Both the position numbers and the translations under genes were made by a program. Below, piece after piece: positions 44,903 to 53,282 of a stretch of 62,645 bases of DNA. The stretch is from assembly GCA_003598015.1 (NCBI GenBank), contig QZKE01000010.1, positions 1 through 62,645 on the forward strand, written 5' to 3'. The notes under the pieces are model-generated. The model was not told the origin of the DNA, did not search any database, and saw only the letters and a list, made by a program, of their open reading frames with translations. Positions within the stretch are counted from its first letter, which is position 1; each line of letters begins with the position of its first letter. The stretch comes from Actinomycetota bacterium. GTDB taxonomy: Bacteria; Actinomycetota; Geothermincolia; Geothermincolales; RBG-13-55-18.

Positions 44903-46060
44903 ATGGTCATGGCTTTGGAGGGGATAAAGGTCCTGGATCTGAGCCGCCTGGCTCCGGGCCCCTATTGCGGCATGATCCTGGGGGACCTGGGCGCCGAGGT
45001 GGTCCGGGTGGAAGCCATGGACAAGCGGGCCAGGGTCGAGGGGGTCCTCGGCCTGAGCGACGAGTTGGCGGAGATGTTCCGGGCCTTCAACCCCCAGGGC
45101 AGGAATAAGAAGAGCATAATCCTAGACCTCCATAAAGATGAGGGCAGGGAGGTTTTCTTCCGCCTGGCCGAGGAGACGGACGTTATCCTCGAGGAGTTCC
45201 GCCCCGGCGTGGTCGAGCGCCTGGGCATCGGCTATGAGAAGGTGAAGGAGATAAACCCGCAGGTGGTCTACTGCTCCATCACCGGCTACGGCCAGAACGG
45301 GCCCTACGCGGGCCTTCCGGGCCACGATCTGAACTACATCTCCACGGCCGGCCTCTTCAGCGCGGTAAAGGACGATGAGGGCAGACCGGTCATCCCCTCC
45401 AACCTCATGGCCGACATGGCCGGGGGAGGCATGCACGCCGCCCTGTGTATCCTCGCCGCCCTGGTGGCCCGCTCCCTGCACGGGGTGGGCCAGTACGTAG
45501 ACTGCGCCATGACCGACGGCGTGGTGAGCCTGATGCACTTAGAGCCCCTCCTCCAGCGCACTGAATCCCTGAGCGGTCTTCCCTATTACAACGTCTACGA
45601 GACCAGGGACGGCAAGTGGTTCAGCGTGGGCAACGTGGAGCCGTGGCTGTGGGAGAACTTCTGCCGGGCGCTGGACCGGGAGGATCTCATCCCCATGCAG
45701 CGGGACACCGAGAAATACCCGGAGCTCTCCTCGATCTTGCGGGAGATATTCAAGCGGAAGACGCGCGAGGAATGGTTCGAGTTCTTCAAGGACAAGGACG
45801 CTTGCGCGGCTCCCGTATACGACATCGACGAAGCGGGGCGCGACCCGCACCTGCGGGCACGGGAAATGTTCGTCGACCTGGAGCACGAGAAGTTCGGAAA
45901 GATCACCCAGGTGGGCATATCCATGAAGCTCTCCGGTACGCCGGGACGGATCCGCAGTTTCGGAGCCTCCCCCGGCCAGCATACAGAAGATATCCTGTCC
46001 GACCTGGGGTATTCCCGGGAGGAGATCGATGCGTTACGGGACAACGGGGCGGTAGCCTGA
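44903..46060 (+). CDS. Family III CoA-transferase (CaiB/BaiF)
   Basis: Cytoplasmic CoA-transferase of 385 residues moving CoA between carboxylic acids. N-terminal LSRLAPGPYCGMILGDLGAEVVRVE is diagnostic, and GHDLNYISTAG places the acyl-forming Asp at residue 142. Length fits the short family form. AGGAGGGGG sits 8 bases before ATG 44903. The following DHDPS-family gene starts 65 bases later in the same direction, so the pair may form a catabolic operon for a CoA-activated acid. Substrate pair unknown. Confidence 0.9.
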   Translation: MVMALEGIKVLDLSRLAPGPYCGMILGDLGAEVVRVEAMDKRARVEGVLGLSDELAEMFRAFNPQGRNKKSIILDLHKDEGREVFFRLAEETDVILEEFRPGVVERLGIGYEKVKEINPQVVYCSITGYGQNGPYAGLPGHDLNYISTAGLFSAVKDDEGRPVIPSNLMADMAGGGMHAALCILAALVARSLHGVGQYVDCAMTDGVVSLMHLEPLLQRTESLSGLPYYNVYETRDGKWFSVGNVEPWLWENFCRALDREDLIPMQRDTEKYPELSSILREIFKRKTREEWFEFFKDKDACAAPVYDIDEAGRDPHLRAREMFVDLEHEKFGKITQVGISMKLSGTPGRIRSFGASPGQHTEDILSDLGYSREEIDALRDNGAVA

Positions 46061-46125
46061 GCGGGCGGTGACGGAGTAGAAAGGATCAGGGCTCGGGATC
46101 ATTCGGGACGATGAGGGAGGATGGT

Positions 46126-47013
46126 ATGAAACGTTTCGAGGGGATATTCACGGTGATGCTCACCACCTACGACGACTATGGGAACATCGACCGTGAGGCT
46201 ATGCGGGAGATGACCGATTACCTGGTGGAATCCGGCGTGCAAGGGCTGGTGGTCCTGGGCAGCAACGGTGAGAACCCCTACCTGACGCACCACCACCAGA
46301 AGGACGCCATCGACACCGTCGTGGATGCATGCGCGCAGAGAATCCCGGTCATCGTGGGGGTCAACAAGCGGGGAAACGAACCGGCCATGGATATGGCGCG
46401 GTACGCCGAGGGCTCCGGGGCGGACGGCATCCTCCTGGCCCTGCATCGTTTCTACAACCTGGACGAGGACGCCGTTTACGGCTTCTACGAGGACGTCTGC
46501 GGCAGCGTCCAGATACCGGTGCTCTTCTACAACTTCCCCTCCAACACCGGCCTCACCCTCCCGCCGGAGAGCATCGCCCGCATCTCCAACATCGACAACC
46601 TGTTGGGGGCGAAGGAGACGATCTTCGACGTGGACGAGGTGCGCCGGCTGGTCGAGGCCACGAACGAGGATTTCTGCGTGTTCACCGGCATGACCTTCAA
46701 CCTGGTGGACACCATGGCCGTGGGTGCCTGCGGCGCCATCTGCCCCGTGCCCAACTTCATACCCGGAAAGACGGTGGAGCTCTACGAGGCCTGCAGGAGC
46801 GGTGACGCGGACAAGGCCGGCGTGCTGCAGAAAGAGGTCTACGCCCTGGCTCCCCTCATCGCCTCGACCCCCACGCCTCACGCCATGCAGAAGGAAGCCC
46901 TGCGGTTGCTGGGCCACCCGGCAAAAACGCACGTGAAGAGCCCTCTGCCCCGGCTCACCTCCGAACAGGCGAAACTGGTGCGGGAGACCCTGGAGACCGC
47001 CGGCCTGATCTAG
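46126..47013 (+). CDS. DHDPS/NAL-family lyase or synthase
   Basis: A 295-residue TIM-barrel aldolase in the dihydrodipicolinate synthase/N-acetylneuraminate lyase family, forming a Schiff base with a keto substrate. Lys163 (LLGAKETI) and Tyr135 (VLFYNFPSNTG) are the catalytic pair. The usual GTTGE is GSNGE, which suits substrates other than aspartate semialdehyde. Start ATG 46126 follows GGGAGGATGG. Position after the CoA-transferase supports a catabolic aldol or retro-aldol step rather than lysine synthesis. Confidence 0.88.
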   Translation: MKRFEGIFTVMLTTYDDYGNIDREAMREMTDYLVESGVQGLVVLGSNGENPYLTHHHQKDAIDTVVDACAQRIPVIVGVNKRGNEPAMDMARYAEGSGADGILLALHRFYNLDEDAVYGFYEDVCGSVQIPVLFYNFPSNTGLTLPPESIARISNIDNLLGAKETIFDVDEVRRLVEATNEDFCVFTGMTFNLVDTMAVGACGAICPVPNFIPGKTVELYEACRSGDADKAGVLQKEVYALAPLIASTPTPHAMQKEALRLLGHPAKTHVKSPLPRLTSEQAKLVRETLETAGLI

Positions 47014-47060
47014 GGGGTTCCAGCCCCGGGACTTGCATTCGACAGTACGGTGTCCCAGTG

Positions 47061-47117
47061 CCTGGACATGTTAATATTTACTCGTACTTCTAAATATGCC
47101 CTGCAAACATGTCCAGG
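47061..47117. repeat. Intergenic inverted repeat
   Basis: CCTGGACATGTT (47061-47072) is the exact inverse of AACATGTCCAGG (47106-47117), enclosing an AT-rich 33-base loop. It lies 48 bases after the lyase gene and 55 bases before a small gene. It may act as an attenuator or terminator for read-through, but no T tract follows on the + strand. Confidence 0.5.
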
Positions 47118-47171
47118 CCTGGCACGTGTACCTTCGGAAGCATTACTCCGCAGAGAACGGAGGATGATCGA

Positions 47172-47396
47172 GTGAGGACTTGGGGTCTATCCTTCGGAGA
47201 GACGGAACGCATGGAGCTGGAACGCATAGTGGTCGACAAGGACCAGGAAGCCGCACTCGCCTTTCTGCAGAAGGTCATCTACCCTAAGGTGAAGGAAAGC
47301 GAGAAGCCCGGCAGCTGCTTCCACGACTCGTCCAAACCGGTCGGGGAACTGGAACGGCCGGTCAGCGACCATAAGAAGCTGGGAGATTTTCGCTGA
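47172..47396 (+). CDS. Small protein of unknown function
   Basis: A 74-residue soluble protein. It begins with RTWGLSFGETERMELERIVV and has one Cys in a PGSCFHDSSKP segment; mostly helical. GGAGGATG lies 6 bases before the GTG at 47172, which supports a real gene; the frame to 47109 has no site. I recognise no family. Next gene in the same direction begins 110 bases on. Confidence 0.6.
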   Translation: MRTWGLSFGETERMELERIVVDKDQEAALAFLQKVIYPKVKESEKPGSCFHDSSKPVGELERPVSDHKKLGDFR

Positions 47397-47505
47397 ATGA
47401 TCCGCCCCCAAGCGCGGTAACGTTCAGAGGGCGCCGGGCGGACCGGCAGGAGCGCGACCGCTAGCTGGTGTTTGCGGCTCGACCAAACCCTGACCTGGAG
47501 ACGAT

Positions 47506-48372
47506 ATGGCTCTCGCGCGGCAACGATGTATCGTATCGCTCCTCTCCGTAACCATCCTGTTCTGCCTCGGCTTCATGCCCGCCGCATGCGGGAACGACCA
47601 GCAGGACGGCGCCCGTGACGAGGCTGGAGACCTGGAGAGGAGCCGCAGCCAGGAGTACCTGGCCGGCAGAGAGGCCCCGGTCTACGGATACGAAGTCATC
47701 GCGACCATTGACCACGGCCGCGATGACTTCACCCAGGGCCTGGACTTCGACGACGGCATACTCTACGAGGGTACGGGGCTGCAAGGCAGTTCCAGGCTTA
47801 TCAAGACCGATCCTGAAACGGGGGCCGTGCTGGACTCTCTCGCGCTGGCGCCGGAGTATTTCGGGGAAGGTGTGACCGTCCTGGGAGACGAGATCTTTCA
47901 ACTCACCTACACCTCCAACCTGGGTTTTGTATACGACAAGGAGAGCCTGGAACTGAAGCGCACCTTCGTCTATGCAACGGAGGGGTGGGGGCTGACGCAC
48001 GACGGAGAATCCCTGATCATGAGCGACGGAACCGCGACGCTCTTCTTCCTCGACCCGGCCAGCGGGAGCGAAAAGAGGCGTGTCGGCGTATCCGACAACC
48101 TCGGCCCCGTGACCTGCCTCAACGAACTGGAATATGTAGATGGTGAGGTATACGCCAACGTCTGGAAGACCAGCCTCATCGCCGTCATCTCGCCCCTGAC
48201 CGGAAAAGTTACGGCCTGGATCGACCTGGCGGGCCTTAACCCCGACCCCGCGAACCTGGTGAGCCCCTACGTGCTCAACGGTATCGCCTACCAGGAGGAA
48301 ACGGGGCACCTGCTGGTGACCGGGAAGTGCTGGCCCTACGTCTATGAGATAGCGCTCATCTCCCCTTCCTGA
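47506..48372 (+). CDS. Glutaminyl-peptide cyclotransferase lipoprotein
   Basis: Forms N-terminal pyroglutamate on peptides; bacterial and plant-type (five-bladed propeller) glutaminyl cyclase family. The 288-residue protein has signal and lipobox (MPAACG), then FTQGLDFDDGILYEGTGLQG, ATEGWGLTHDG, NELEYVDGEVYANVW and VLNGIAYQEETGHLLVTGK, all conserved in the family. Being a lipoprotein, it should act outside the membrane on exported proteins. CTGGAG lies before the ATG. It is alone in its transcript. Confidence 0.9.
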   Translation: MALARQRCIVSLLSVTILFCLGFMPAACGNDQQDGARDEAGDLERSRSQEYLAGREAPVYGYEVIATIDHGRDDFTQGLDFDDGILYEGTGLQGSSRLIKTDPETGAVLDSLALAPEYFGEGVTVLGDEIFQLTYTSNLGFVYDKESLELKRTFVYATEGWGLTHDGESLIMSDGTATLFFLDPASGSEKRRVGVSDNLGPVTCLNELEYVDGEVYANVWKTSLIAVISPLTGKVTAWIDLAGLNPDPANLVSPYVLNGIAYQEETGHLLVTGKCWPYVYEIALISPS

Positions 48373-48485
48373 TCACCCACCGTTCCCTCTATAACGGCAT
48401 TCCGCTGGTGTATATGGAAAGGGTATCTCAAGCCGCGCGTCGCGGAGCGAAGACCGTTACTCCTCGGCCAGGGCAGGAAGAACAC

Positions 48486-49067
48486 TTACCCAGCGGCCCG
48501 GGCCGCAACGGTGTTGACCAGCCAGGCCACGTTCTCCGCGAACCTGCGTATAACCTTGATGCCTTCCTCGTCTTCCCACACCTCTCCCGCTTTGCGGCCG
48601 AAGACCATGTTCCAGTAGTAGGAACCGGGTACGATCATGTCGTTGATGAGGTAGAACATGAGCAGTTCCTGGATGGTGGCGGTATGCCCACCCCTCCTCG
48701 CCACGGCGACAGGGCCCCCCACTTTGCGCGAGAGGAATTCGTCGGTGGACTTGGAGACCATGCCGATACGCTGCAAGGCCGACAGGAGATCTCCCCGCGC
48801 GGTGCCGAAATAGACCGGGGTGCCCACGATGAAGCCCCGCGCCTTCTTTATCCCGGCGATAATGTCGTTGAGGCCGTCATCCTTTTTGCACTTGCCGATC
48901 TTGGCGCATTTTCCGCAGCCCAGGCAGGAAACGATATTCATCCCCGCCAGCGATATGATCTCCGTAGCCACTCCGTTTTCCCCGATGACCCTGGCGCACT
49001 CCTCGATCAGCTGCGCGGTGTTGCCCTTCTTGTGCGGGCTGGCCGAAACCAGCAGTACCTTGCTCAT
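48486..49067 (-). CDS. Iron-sulfur flavoprotein (NADPH-dependent FMN reductase fold)
   Basis: A 193-residue flavodoxin-fold protein. It begins KVLLVSASPHKKGNT, the FMN phosphate loop, and has a compact Cys motif CLGCGKCAKIGKCKKDDG near residue 48, which binds a 4Fe-4S cluster in archaeal Isf proteins. GTPVYFGT marks the second flavin loop. Likely an electron carrier or small-molecule reductase. GGAGGT precedes ATG 49067. It diverges from the RRM gene. Confidence 0.88.
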   Translation of the reverse strand: MSKVLLVSASPHKKGNTAQLIEECARVIGENGVATEIISLAGMNIVSCLGCGKCAKIGKCKKDDGLNDIIAGIKKARGFIVGTPVYFGTARGDLLSALQRIGMVSKSTDEFLSRKVGGPVAVARRGGHTATIQELLMFYLINDMIVPGSYYWNMVFGRKAGEVWEDEEGIKVIRRFAENVAWLVNTVAARAAG

Positions 49068-49172
49068 GGTCTACCTCCGTTCCCTTCATGGCCTTCATTT
49101 CCATCGCGATATTCATTATTCCCAGCGCGACACGTACTTGATACGTCAGGGCAGGGTGGTTTCATATTCCTT

Positions 49173-49201
49173 TTGCTTAATTCAGCGCTTTTATTTAAAA
49201 T
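49173..49201 (+). promoter_or_regulatory. Promoter of the RRM protein gene
   Basis: TTGCTT (49173-49178), a 17-base spacer and TAAAAT (49196-49201) give a sigma-70-type promoter in an AT-rich patch. Transcription would start near 49208, at the foot of the first leader hairpin, giving an 80-base 5' leader. Confidence 0.6.
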
Positions 49202-49206
49202 ATGAT

Positions 49207-49260
49207 GGATGCCCGCTTAGGGGCATCCTCTCTGCACAAAGTGTTGGTTTTGCAGAGAGG
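49207..49260 (+). promoter_or_regulatory. Structured leader with two overlapping hairpins
   Basis: Hairpin 1: GGATGCCC (49207-49214) with GGGCATCC (49221-49228). Hairpin 2: CCTCTCTGCA (49227-49236) with TGCAGAGAGG (49251-49260). They share bases 49227-49228, so full formation of one trims the other. The ribosome site GAGG lies 17 bases after hairpin 2. Such leaders are common before cold-shock RNA-binding genes; a regulatory role here is inference. Confidence 0.55.
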
Positions 49261-49289
49261 GGCTGAGAAAGGAGCTGTGAGGTCGCAAG

Positions 49290-49562
49290 ATGAACATCTA
49301 CGTAGGAAACCTGAGTTACGGATCGACGGAGGACACCATACGAGGCCTATTCGAGGGGTATGGCACGGTCGATGCGGTGAGTATCATCATCGACCGCAAC
49401 ACCGGACGTTCACGCGGTTTCGGCTTTGTGGAGATGCCGAACGACGACGAGGCCAAGGCCGCCATCGCGGAATTGGATAACAAGGAATTCGAGGGGCGCC
49501 AGCTGAGGGTGAACGAGGCACGCCCGAAGCCGGAGCGCAAGTCGAATTACGATAGCTGGTAA
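49290..49562 (+). CDS. RRM-domain RNA-binding protein
   Basis: A 90-residue single RNA recognition motif protein of the cyanobacterial/cold-shock Rbp type. RNP2 is IYVGNL at residues 3-8 and RNP1 is RSRGFGFVEM near residue 41, with both aromatic residues that stack on RNA bases. After the domain is a short basic tail ending SNYDSW. It likely binds single-stranded RNA and acts in cold adaptation or RNA turnover. It has its own promoter and a structured leader. Two small hairpins (49591-49605, 49611-49627) follow. Confidence 0.92.
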   Translation: MNIYVGNLSYGSTEDTIRGLFEGYGTVDAVSIIIDRNTGRSRGFGFVEMPNDDEAKAAIAELDNKEFEGRQLRVNEARPKPERKSNYDSW

Positions 49563-49590
49563 ACCGCTAAGGCACAAAGAAATCTCCCAG

Positions 49591-49627
49591 GGCGGGAAGC
49601 GCCCGCTTCGTGTAATCGCTTTTACAC
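49591..49627 (+). terminator. Possible terminator after RRM gene
   Basis: GGGCG / CGCCC (49591-49605) and GTGTAA / TTACAC (49611-49627) form two consecutive hairpins 29 bases after the RRM stop codon. There is no strong T run, so this may be a processing or weak terminator signal. Confidence 0.4.
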
Positions 49628-49701
49628 TCTTGCAGGTGCCATCACGTCCCGCCGCTGAGCTCTAAATCTGGGTCGACAGGTACGATCCGGTAGCAAGCCC
49701 A

Positions 49702-52170
49702 TCACAGCTCGCTGCGGCCGACTACGTCATGCCCTCCCCGCACGCCTCCTCCGGCGTCGAAATACATAGGCCGCTCCACCACGATGGGGCTGCTCGAGAG
49801 CACGCGTATCGAAAACTGGTATCCCGGGCCGGCATGCTCGTTCACGCAAACGGTCTGGCGTTTCCCCGCGGGTAGTTCCAGCGTGCGCAGCGGCAGCAAG
49901 CCCTGCTCCTGGCTGTAGTAACTGACGAGAACGTGCGCGTCCTCGATGCCGGGGTTCTGCATACACAGCCAGGTATGATAGCCCTCTCCCGTATATCCCT
50001 CGGCAAAGAACCACGCAGGCGCGGTGTTCCTGGCTCCGATCACGCAATCCCCCCCATCCCAGTCCGCCCCGTACCCCGTATAGCGGAAGTACATGGGGCG
50101 CTCCGCCAGGAATAACGCCGTGGATGCGAGGACGATGCCGACGTCTTTCTCCGCTCCGACTTCCCCCGGAACATAGACCGTGTAACGCTTCCCCGGCTTT
50201 ACCGCGTATGACTTATCCACCGGGTTTCCCTGTCCGTCGCCCAGCTGATACGTGGCGTTGACGGTGATGGCGTGCGGGTTGGGGTTCTGCAGGGTCAGCC
50301 ATTCCTCGAAGCCCGCCCGCGTGGTCCCTTCGGCGAAGTAATAGACTTGCGCCAACTCCGTGGCTCCGGGCACGCAGTGCCCCCCCTGCCAGTGATGTCC
50401 TATGGTGCCGTAGTAATCGAAGTATATGGGGCGTTCGGCGACCACGGGGGCCGATGATTCCAGGGCGAGGGAATTCTGAAGATCCGCCCCCAGGATGTCG
50501 TTTACCCTGAAGCTCCTGCGGGAGCGGGCGGGCACGGCAAGTCCAGCCTTCACCTGCTCGCCCTCTTCCTGCGTCTGGAAGCGGAAGGTCAGGTCCGCCC
50601 GGGTATTGCCGGGATTGAGAACGCATATCCATTCGTCGAAGCCGGTCCCGGTGTAGCCCTCCGCGAAATACCACGTGGTCGAGGGGGAACTGACGCCCAT
50701 GGCATCGTGCCCGCCGGCCAGGATGCCGTTGTACGTGAAGTACATGGGGCGCTCGGCCGCTATGCTCGCGTCGCATTCGAGTTGCACCGAGACCTCCTTG
50801 TCCGCCCCCACGTCGGCGTTGACGAGCAGGGTCAGGCGGGATTCGGCTGGGACCACCACCACCCTTGACAGGCTGGTGCCGTCGCCAAAGAGGTAGGTGA
50901 CCGCCGCCCTGGCCTCTCGTGACTGCGGGTTGCCCAGGCAGAGGTACTCCCGGAAACCGCTGCCGGTATAACCTTCCGCGAAGTAGAGGACCGTGGAAGC
51001 CTGCGCTCTCCACACCTGGCATCCATACTCGCACTGCGTGCCCACGGCGAGCTCGGCACCCTCCAGGGCCATGGCCCCCGCCGCCTTGTTGCCGGCGCCG
51101 CTGAAACCGCCGCTTCCTTCCCTGTGCCAGTGCGCGCCGTCGAACCGCCATACCTCGCAGCCGGAGTCCTCGTTGTAGGTGCCGACGTAGAGGTCCAGTC
51201 CGCCTGCGGCCATGCTGGAAGCAGCCAGGTTCGATGCAGCCCCGAAACCCTCCCCGGCCACCTTTGTCCAGTTGGCTCCGTCGAAGGACCATACCTGGCA
51301 GCCGCTGCCGCCGGAGGAATCGTAGGTCCCCACGTAGAGACCATAGTCGTACACGGCCATGGAGGCGGCCTTGCGGTTGTTCCCGTCCCCGAAACCGGGC
51401 CCGGTGGGGGTACCGGGGGCGCCCTGTCCTATCTCCTGCCTCCAGGTGACGCCGTCATAGGACCATACCTGGCAGCCGGAGGCGTAGTCGTTGTTGAAGG
51501 TCCCCACGTAGAGGTTCTGGAAATATACGGCCATGGAGGCGGCGCCGTGGTTGTCGGCATCACCGAATCCTCCTTCCGCCACGCGCTCCCAGGAGGAGCC
51601 GTCGCAGCGCCAGACCTGGCAGCCTCCGGGATTGTAGGTGCCGGCGTAGAGGCAATCTCCCAACACGGCCATGCTCGGCACATCGTTGTTGGCCGCGTCC
51701 CCGAAGCCCGGCCCGGTGGGGGTGCCGGGGGTGCCCTGTCCTATCTCCTGCCTCCAGGTGACGCCGTCGAAAGAACATACCTTGCAGCCAGCCGCGGGGT
51801 CTCGTGTCCCCACGTAGAGCCTCGAGCCGTAAACGGCCATGGAGGAGACGTTGTTCGTCTTGGAGCTGCCGAAACCCGGGGCGGTGAGGGTGCCGGGGGC
51901 GCCCTGTCCTATCTCCTGCCTCCAGGTGACGCCGTCGTAGGACCACACCTGGCATCCCTGCGCGTTATAGGTGCCGGCGTAGAGGCGGCCGCCATAGAAA
52001 GCCATGGCGCCGGCGGCATCGTTATCCGCATCCTCGAAACCGCCCGCCGCCGTGCGTGTCCAGGTGAAGGCGGCGGCCGTACCCGCCGCAAAAAAGGCTG
52101 GAAAACAGGCCGCAACGGATAAGGCCAACGCGCAGAGGCAGGCCGTCTTCCGCACGTGACGAGCGTACAC
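49702..52170 (-). CDS. Secreted seven-blade propeller with four FAEGYTG repeats
   Basis: Secreted protein of about 822 residues. After a signal peptide (hydrophobic run ending GTAAAFTW) there are exactly seven repeats of about 50-57 residues, each ending with a pattern like LYVGTY...GCQVWSYDG; this count suits a seven-bladed beta-propeller. The C-terminal half has four repeats of about 105 residues that begin YFAEGYTG or close variants and end AERPMYF-Y/D-x-G. The last ends at the C-terminus, with no sorting signal. GTG 52170 follows GGGGAGGT by 6 bases; GTG 52212 has no such site. A role in surface adhesion or binding is likely; no catalytic residues are seen. Confidence 0.85.
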   Translation of the reverse strand: MYARHVRKTACLCALALSVAACFPAFFAAGTAAAFTWTRTAAGGFEDADNDAAGAMAFYGGRLYAGTYNAQGCQVWSYDGVTWRQEIGQGAPGTLTAPGFGSSKTNNVSSMAVYGSRLYVGTRDPAAGCKVCSFDGVTWRQEIGQGTPGTPTGPGFGDAANNDVPSMAVLGDCLYAGTYNPGGCQVWRCDGSSWERVAEGGFGDADNHGAASMAVYFQNLYVGTFNNDYASGCQVWSYDGVTWRQEIGQGAPGTPTGPGFGDGNNRKAASMAVYDYGLYVGTYDSSGGSGCQVWSFDGANWTKVAGEGFGAASNLAASSMAAGGLDLYVGTYNEDSGCEVWRFDGAHWHREGSGGFSGAGNKAAGAMALEGAELAVGTQCEYGCQVWRAQASTVLYFAEGYTGSGFREYLCLGNPQSREARAAVTYLFGDGTSLSRVVVVPAESRLTLLVNADVGADKEVSVQLECDASIAAERPMYFTYNGILAGGHDAMGVSSPSTTWYFAEGYTGTGFDEWICVLNPGNTRADLTFRFQTQEEGEQVKAGLAVPARSRRSFRVNDILGADLQNSLALESSAPVVAERPIYFDYYGTIGHHWQGGHCVPGATELAQVYYFAEGTTRAGFEEWLTLQNPNPHAITVNATYQLGDGQGNPVDKSYAVKPGKRYTVYVPGEVGAEKDVGIVLASTALFLAERPMYFRYTGYGADWDGGDCVIGARNTAPAWFFAEGYTGEGYHTWLCMQNPGIEDAHVLVSYYSQEQGLLPLRTLELPAGKRQTVCVNEHAGPGYQFSIRVLSSSPIVVERPMYFDAGGGVRGGHDVVGRSEL

Positions 52171-52252
52171 CTGGAGACCTCCCCGAATCCATATATGCTT
52201 CCGTTTACTCACAAGTATTCCAGGACCCGCTCACTAATACCTTCGAGCACAA

Positions 52253-52285
52253 GGCGGGCCCCGCTGGAATCCAGCGGGGCCCGCC
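52253..52285. terminator. Strong GC hairpin between leftward genes
   Basis: A perfect 15-bp stem, GGCGGGCCCCGCTGG (52253-52267) with CCAGCGGGGCCCGCC (52271-52285), and a 3-base loop. It lies 150 bases beyond the stop of the leftward ferredoxin gene, so it probably marks the end of the six-gene operon 56569-52435. No T tract follows in either direction, so termination may be factor-aided. Confidence 0.55.
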
Positions 52286-52434
52286 ACATATCAAGTCATC
52301 CTTTCCCACCGTGAGGCAACGTCCGGACTGCTCGAGAAGGACCAAGCCGGCCGGCCATACCGAGCAGCCGCATCATGCCCTGGGGCGTGCGCCGAGTGGC
52401 CGAAATCGTGGGCGGGCAACGCCGCCCACCCCCG

Positions 52435-52776
52435 TCAGTCGTCGTACTTCGAAGGGTAGGGGCCGCCCTCGTATTTCTCGTATCGCTCCAGGGCCCAGTC
52501 CACAAAGGAGGTCATCTGGATAGCTCCCCATATGCAGGCCTTGGCGCATTTGCCGCATCCCGTGCAGGCCCGGAACTCCACCAGCCAGGCATTGGGCATC
52601 TTCCTATCCATGTTCACCAGCTTGATGCCCTTCTGTGGGCATGCATCGCTGCAATCCGTGCAGCCCTCGCACATACCCACCATGATCCAGGGCATCTGCT
52701 TGGGCTTCTTGCCCGGCTCGGAGCACTCGTCCTCCGTGATTACGTCCGAGAGCTTTATCTCCTTCTCGCCTGCCAT
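52435..52776 (-). CDS. Dicluster 4Fe-4S ferredoxin
   Basis: A 113-residue ferredoxin with two motifs, CEGCTDCSDACP (Cys36, 39, 42, 46) and CTGCGKCAKAC (Cys71, 74, 77, 81). The second lacks the Pro after the last Cys and reads ACIWG. There is an unusual 30-residue N-terminal extension (VITEDECSEPGKKPKQ) and a charged C-terminal tail. Last gene of the six-gene operon beside larB, so it likely passes electrons to or from an enzyme of that operon. AGGAAAGG precedes the ATG. Confidence 0.9.
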   Translation of the reverse strand: MAGEKEIKLSDVITEDECSEPGKKPKQMPWIMVGMCEGCTDCSDACPQKGIKLVNMDRKMPNAWLVEFRACTGCGKCAKACIWGAIQMTSFVDWALERYEKYEGGPYPSKYDD

Positions 52777-52794
52777 TTTGCCCTTTCCTGCTCC

Positions 52795-53271
52795 TTATTC
52801 GCTGGGGCACATATCCTTCCAGCCCAGGTCCACCTCGAACTTGCACAGGTCCTCGAAGGTGAGGCCGTCCAGCCTCTGGCCGGCGACGTGACCCGGCTTG
52901 GTACAGTAGAGCTCCTTTAGATCGACGTAGATGACCCTGGCCGGCTTCTCTCCCAGAGCGTCGGTAGCTTCTCCGGCCACTGCATCGAACTCCGCTCCCT
53001 CCACAACGCGGCCGGTCCCTTTGAACTGATAGGCCGCGCGGATGGAACCCAGGCCGGACGCCCCCATGGATATCCAGGGGTTCTTGCTGAAGACGGGCTC
53101 GATGGCGGCGAACTCGTCTTCGGCCAGGGCCAGGGCGACGATCTCGTCGGACACGCATCTGCAGTAACGTGCAACGATGCAACGGGGGACTCCATCGGGG
53201 GTGGCCAGGCAGATGTGGCAGCCCGCGCCCTCGATCCAACTCTTCATCCTCTCGGTTAGCTTGCAAGCCAT
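52795..53271 (-). CDS. PNPOx-like flavoprotein 1
   Basis: A 158-residue protein with the pyridoxamine-5'-phosphate-oxidase-like split barrel. The early segment CHICLATPDGVPRCIVARYC and VYVDL-type strand (RVIYVDLKELYCTKPG) fit the family; it also has 8 cysteines, unusual for this fold, so an Fe-S or redox-Cys role is possible. Start is ATG 53271, 7 bases after GGGGTG that overlaps the previous stop region; GTG 53280 and ATG 53277 are alternatives. It lies between ferredoxin and a second PNPOx-like gene in the operon and may bind FMN, F420 or heme. Confidence 0.78.
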   Translation of the reverse strand: MACKLTERMKSWIEGAGCHICLATPDGVPRCIVARYCRCVSDEIVALALAEDEFAAIEPVFSKNPWISMGASGLGSIRAAYQFKGTGRVVEGAEFDAVAGEATDALGEKPARVIYVDLKELYCTKPGHVAGQRLDGLTFEDLCKFEVDLGWKDMCPSE

Positions 53272-53282
53272 ATCCATCACCC

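Noticed and set aside
50213-51292. A 359-codon - strand frame in another phase
   Set aside because: Same strand as the propeller gene but shifted; Arg/Gly-rich translation typical of an out-of-frame reading.
51124-52122. A 332-codon + strand frame with internal repeats
   Set aside because: Antisense image of the propeller repeats; the repeat pattern derives from the real gene.
49702-52170. Possible CRISPR-like or tandem DNA repeat array
   Set aside because: The repeats are in frame, about 150-170 or 315 bases long, and encode protein repeats; there are no short direct repeats with unique spacers.
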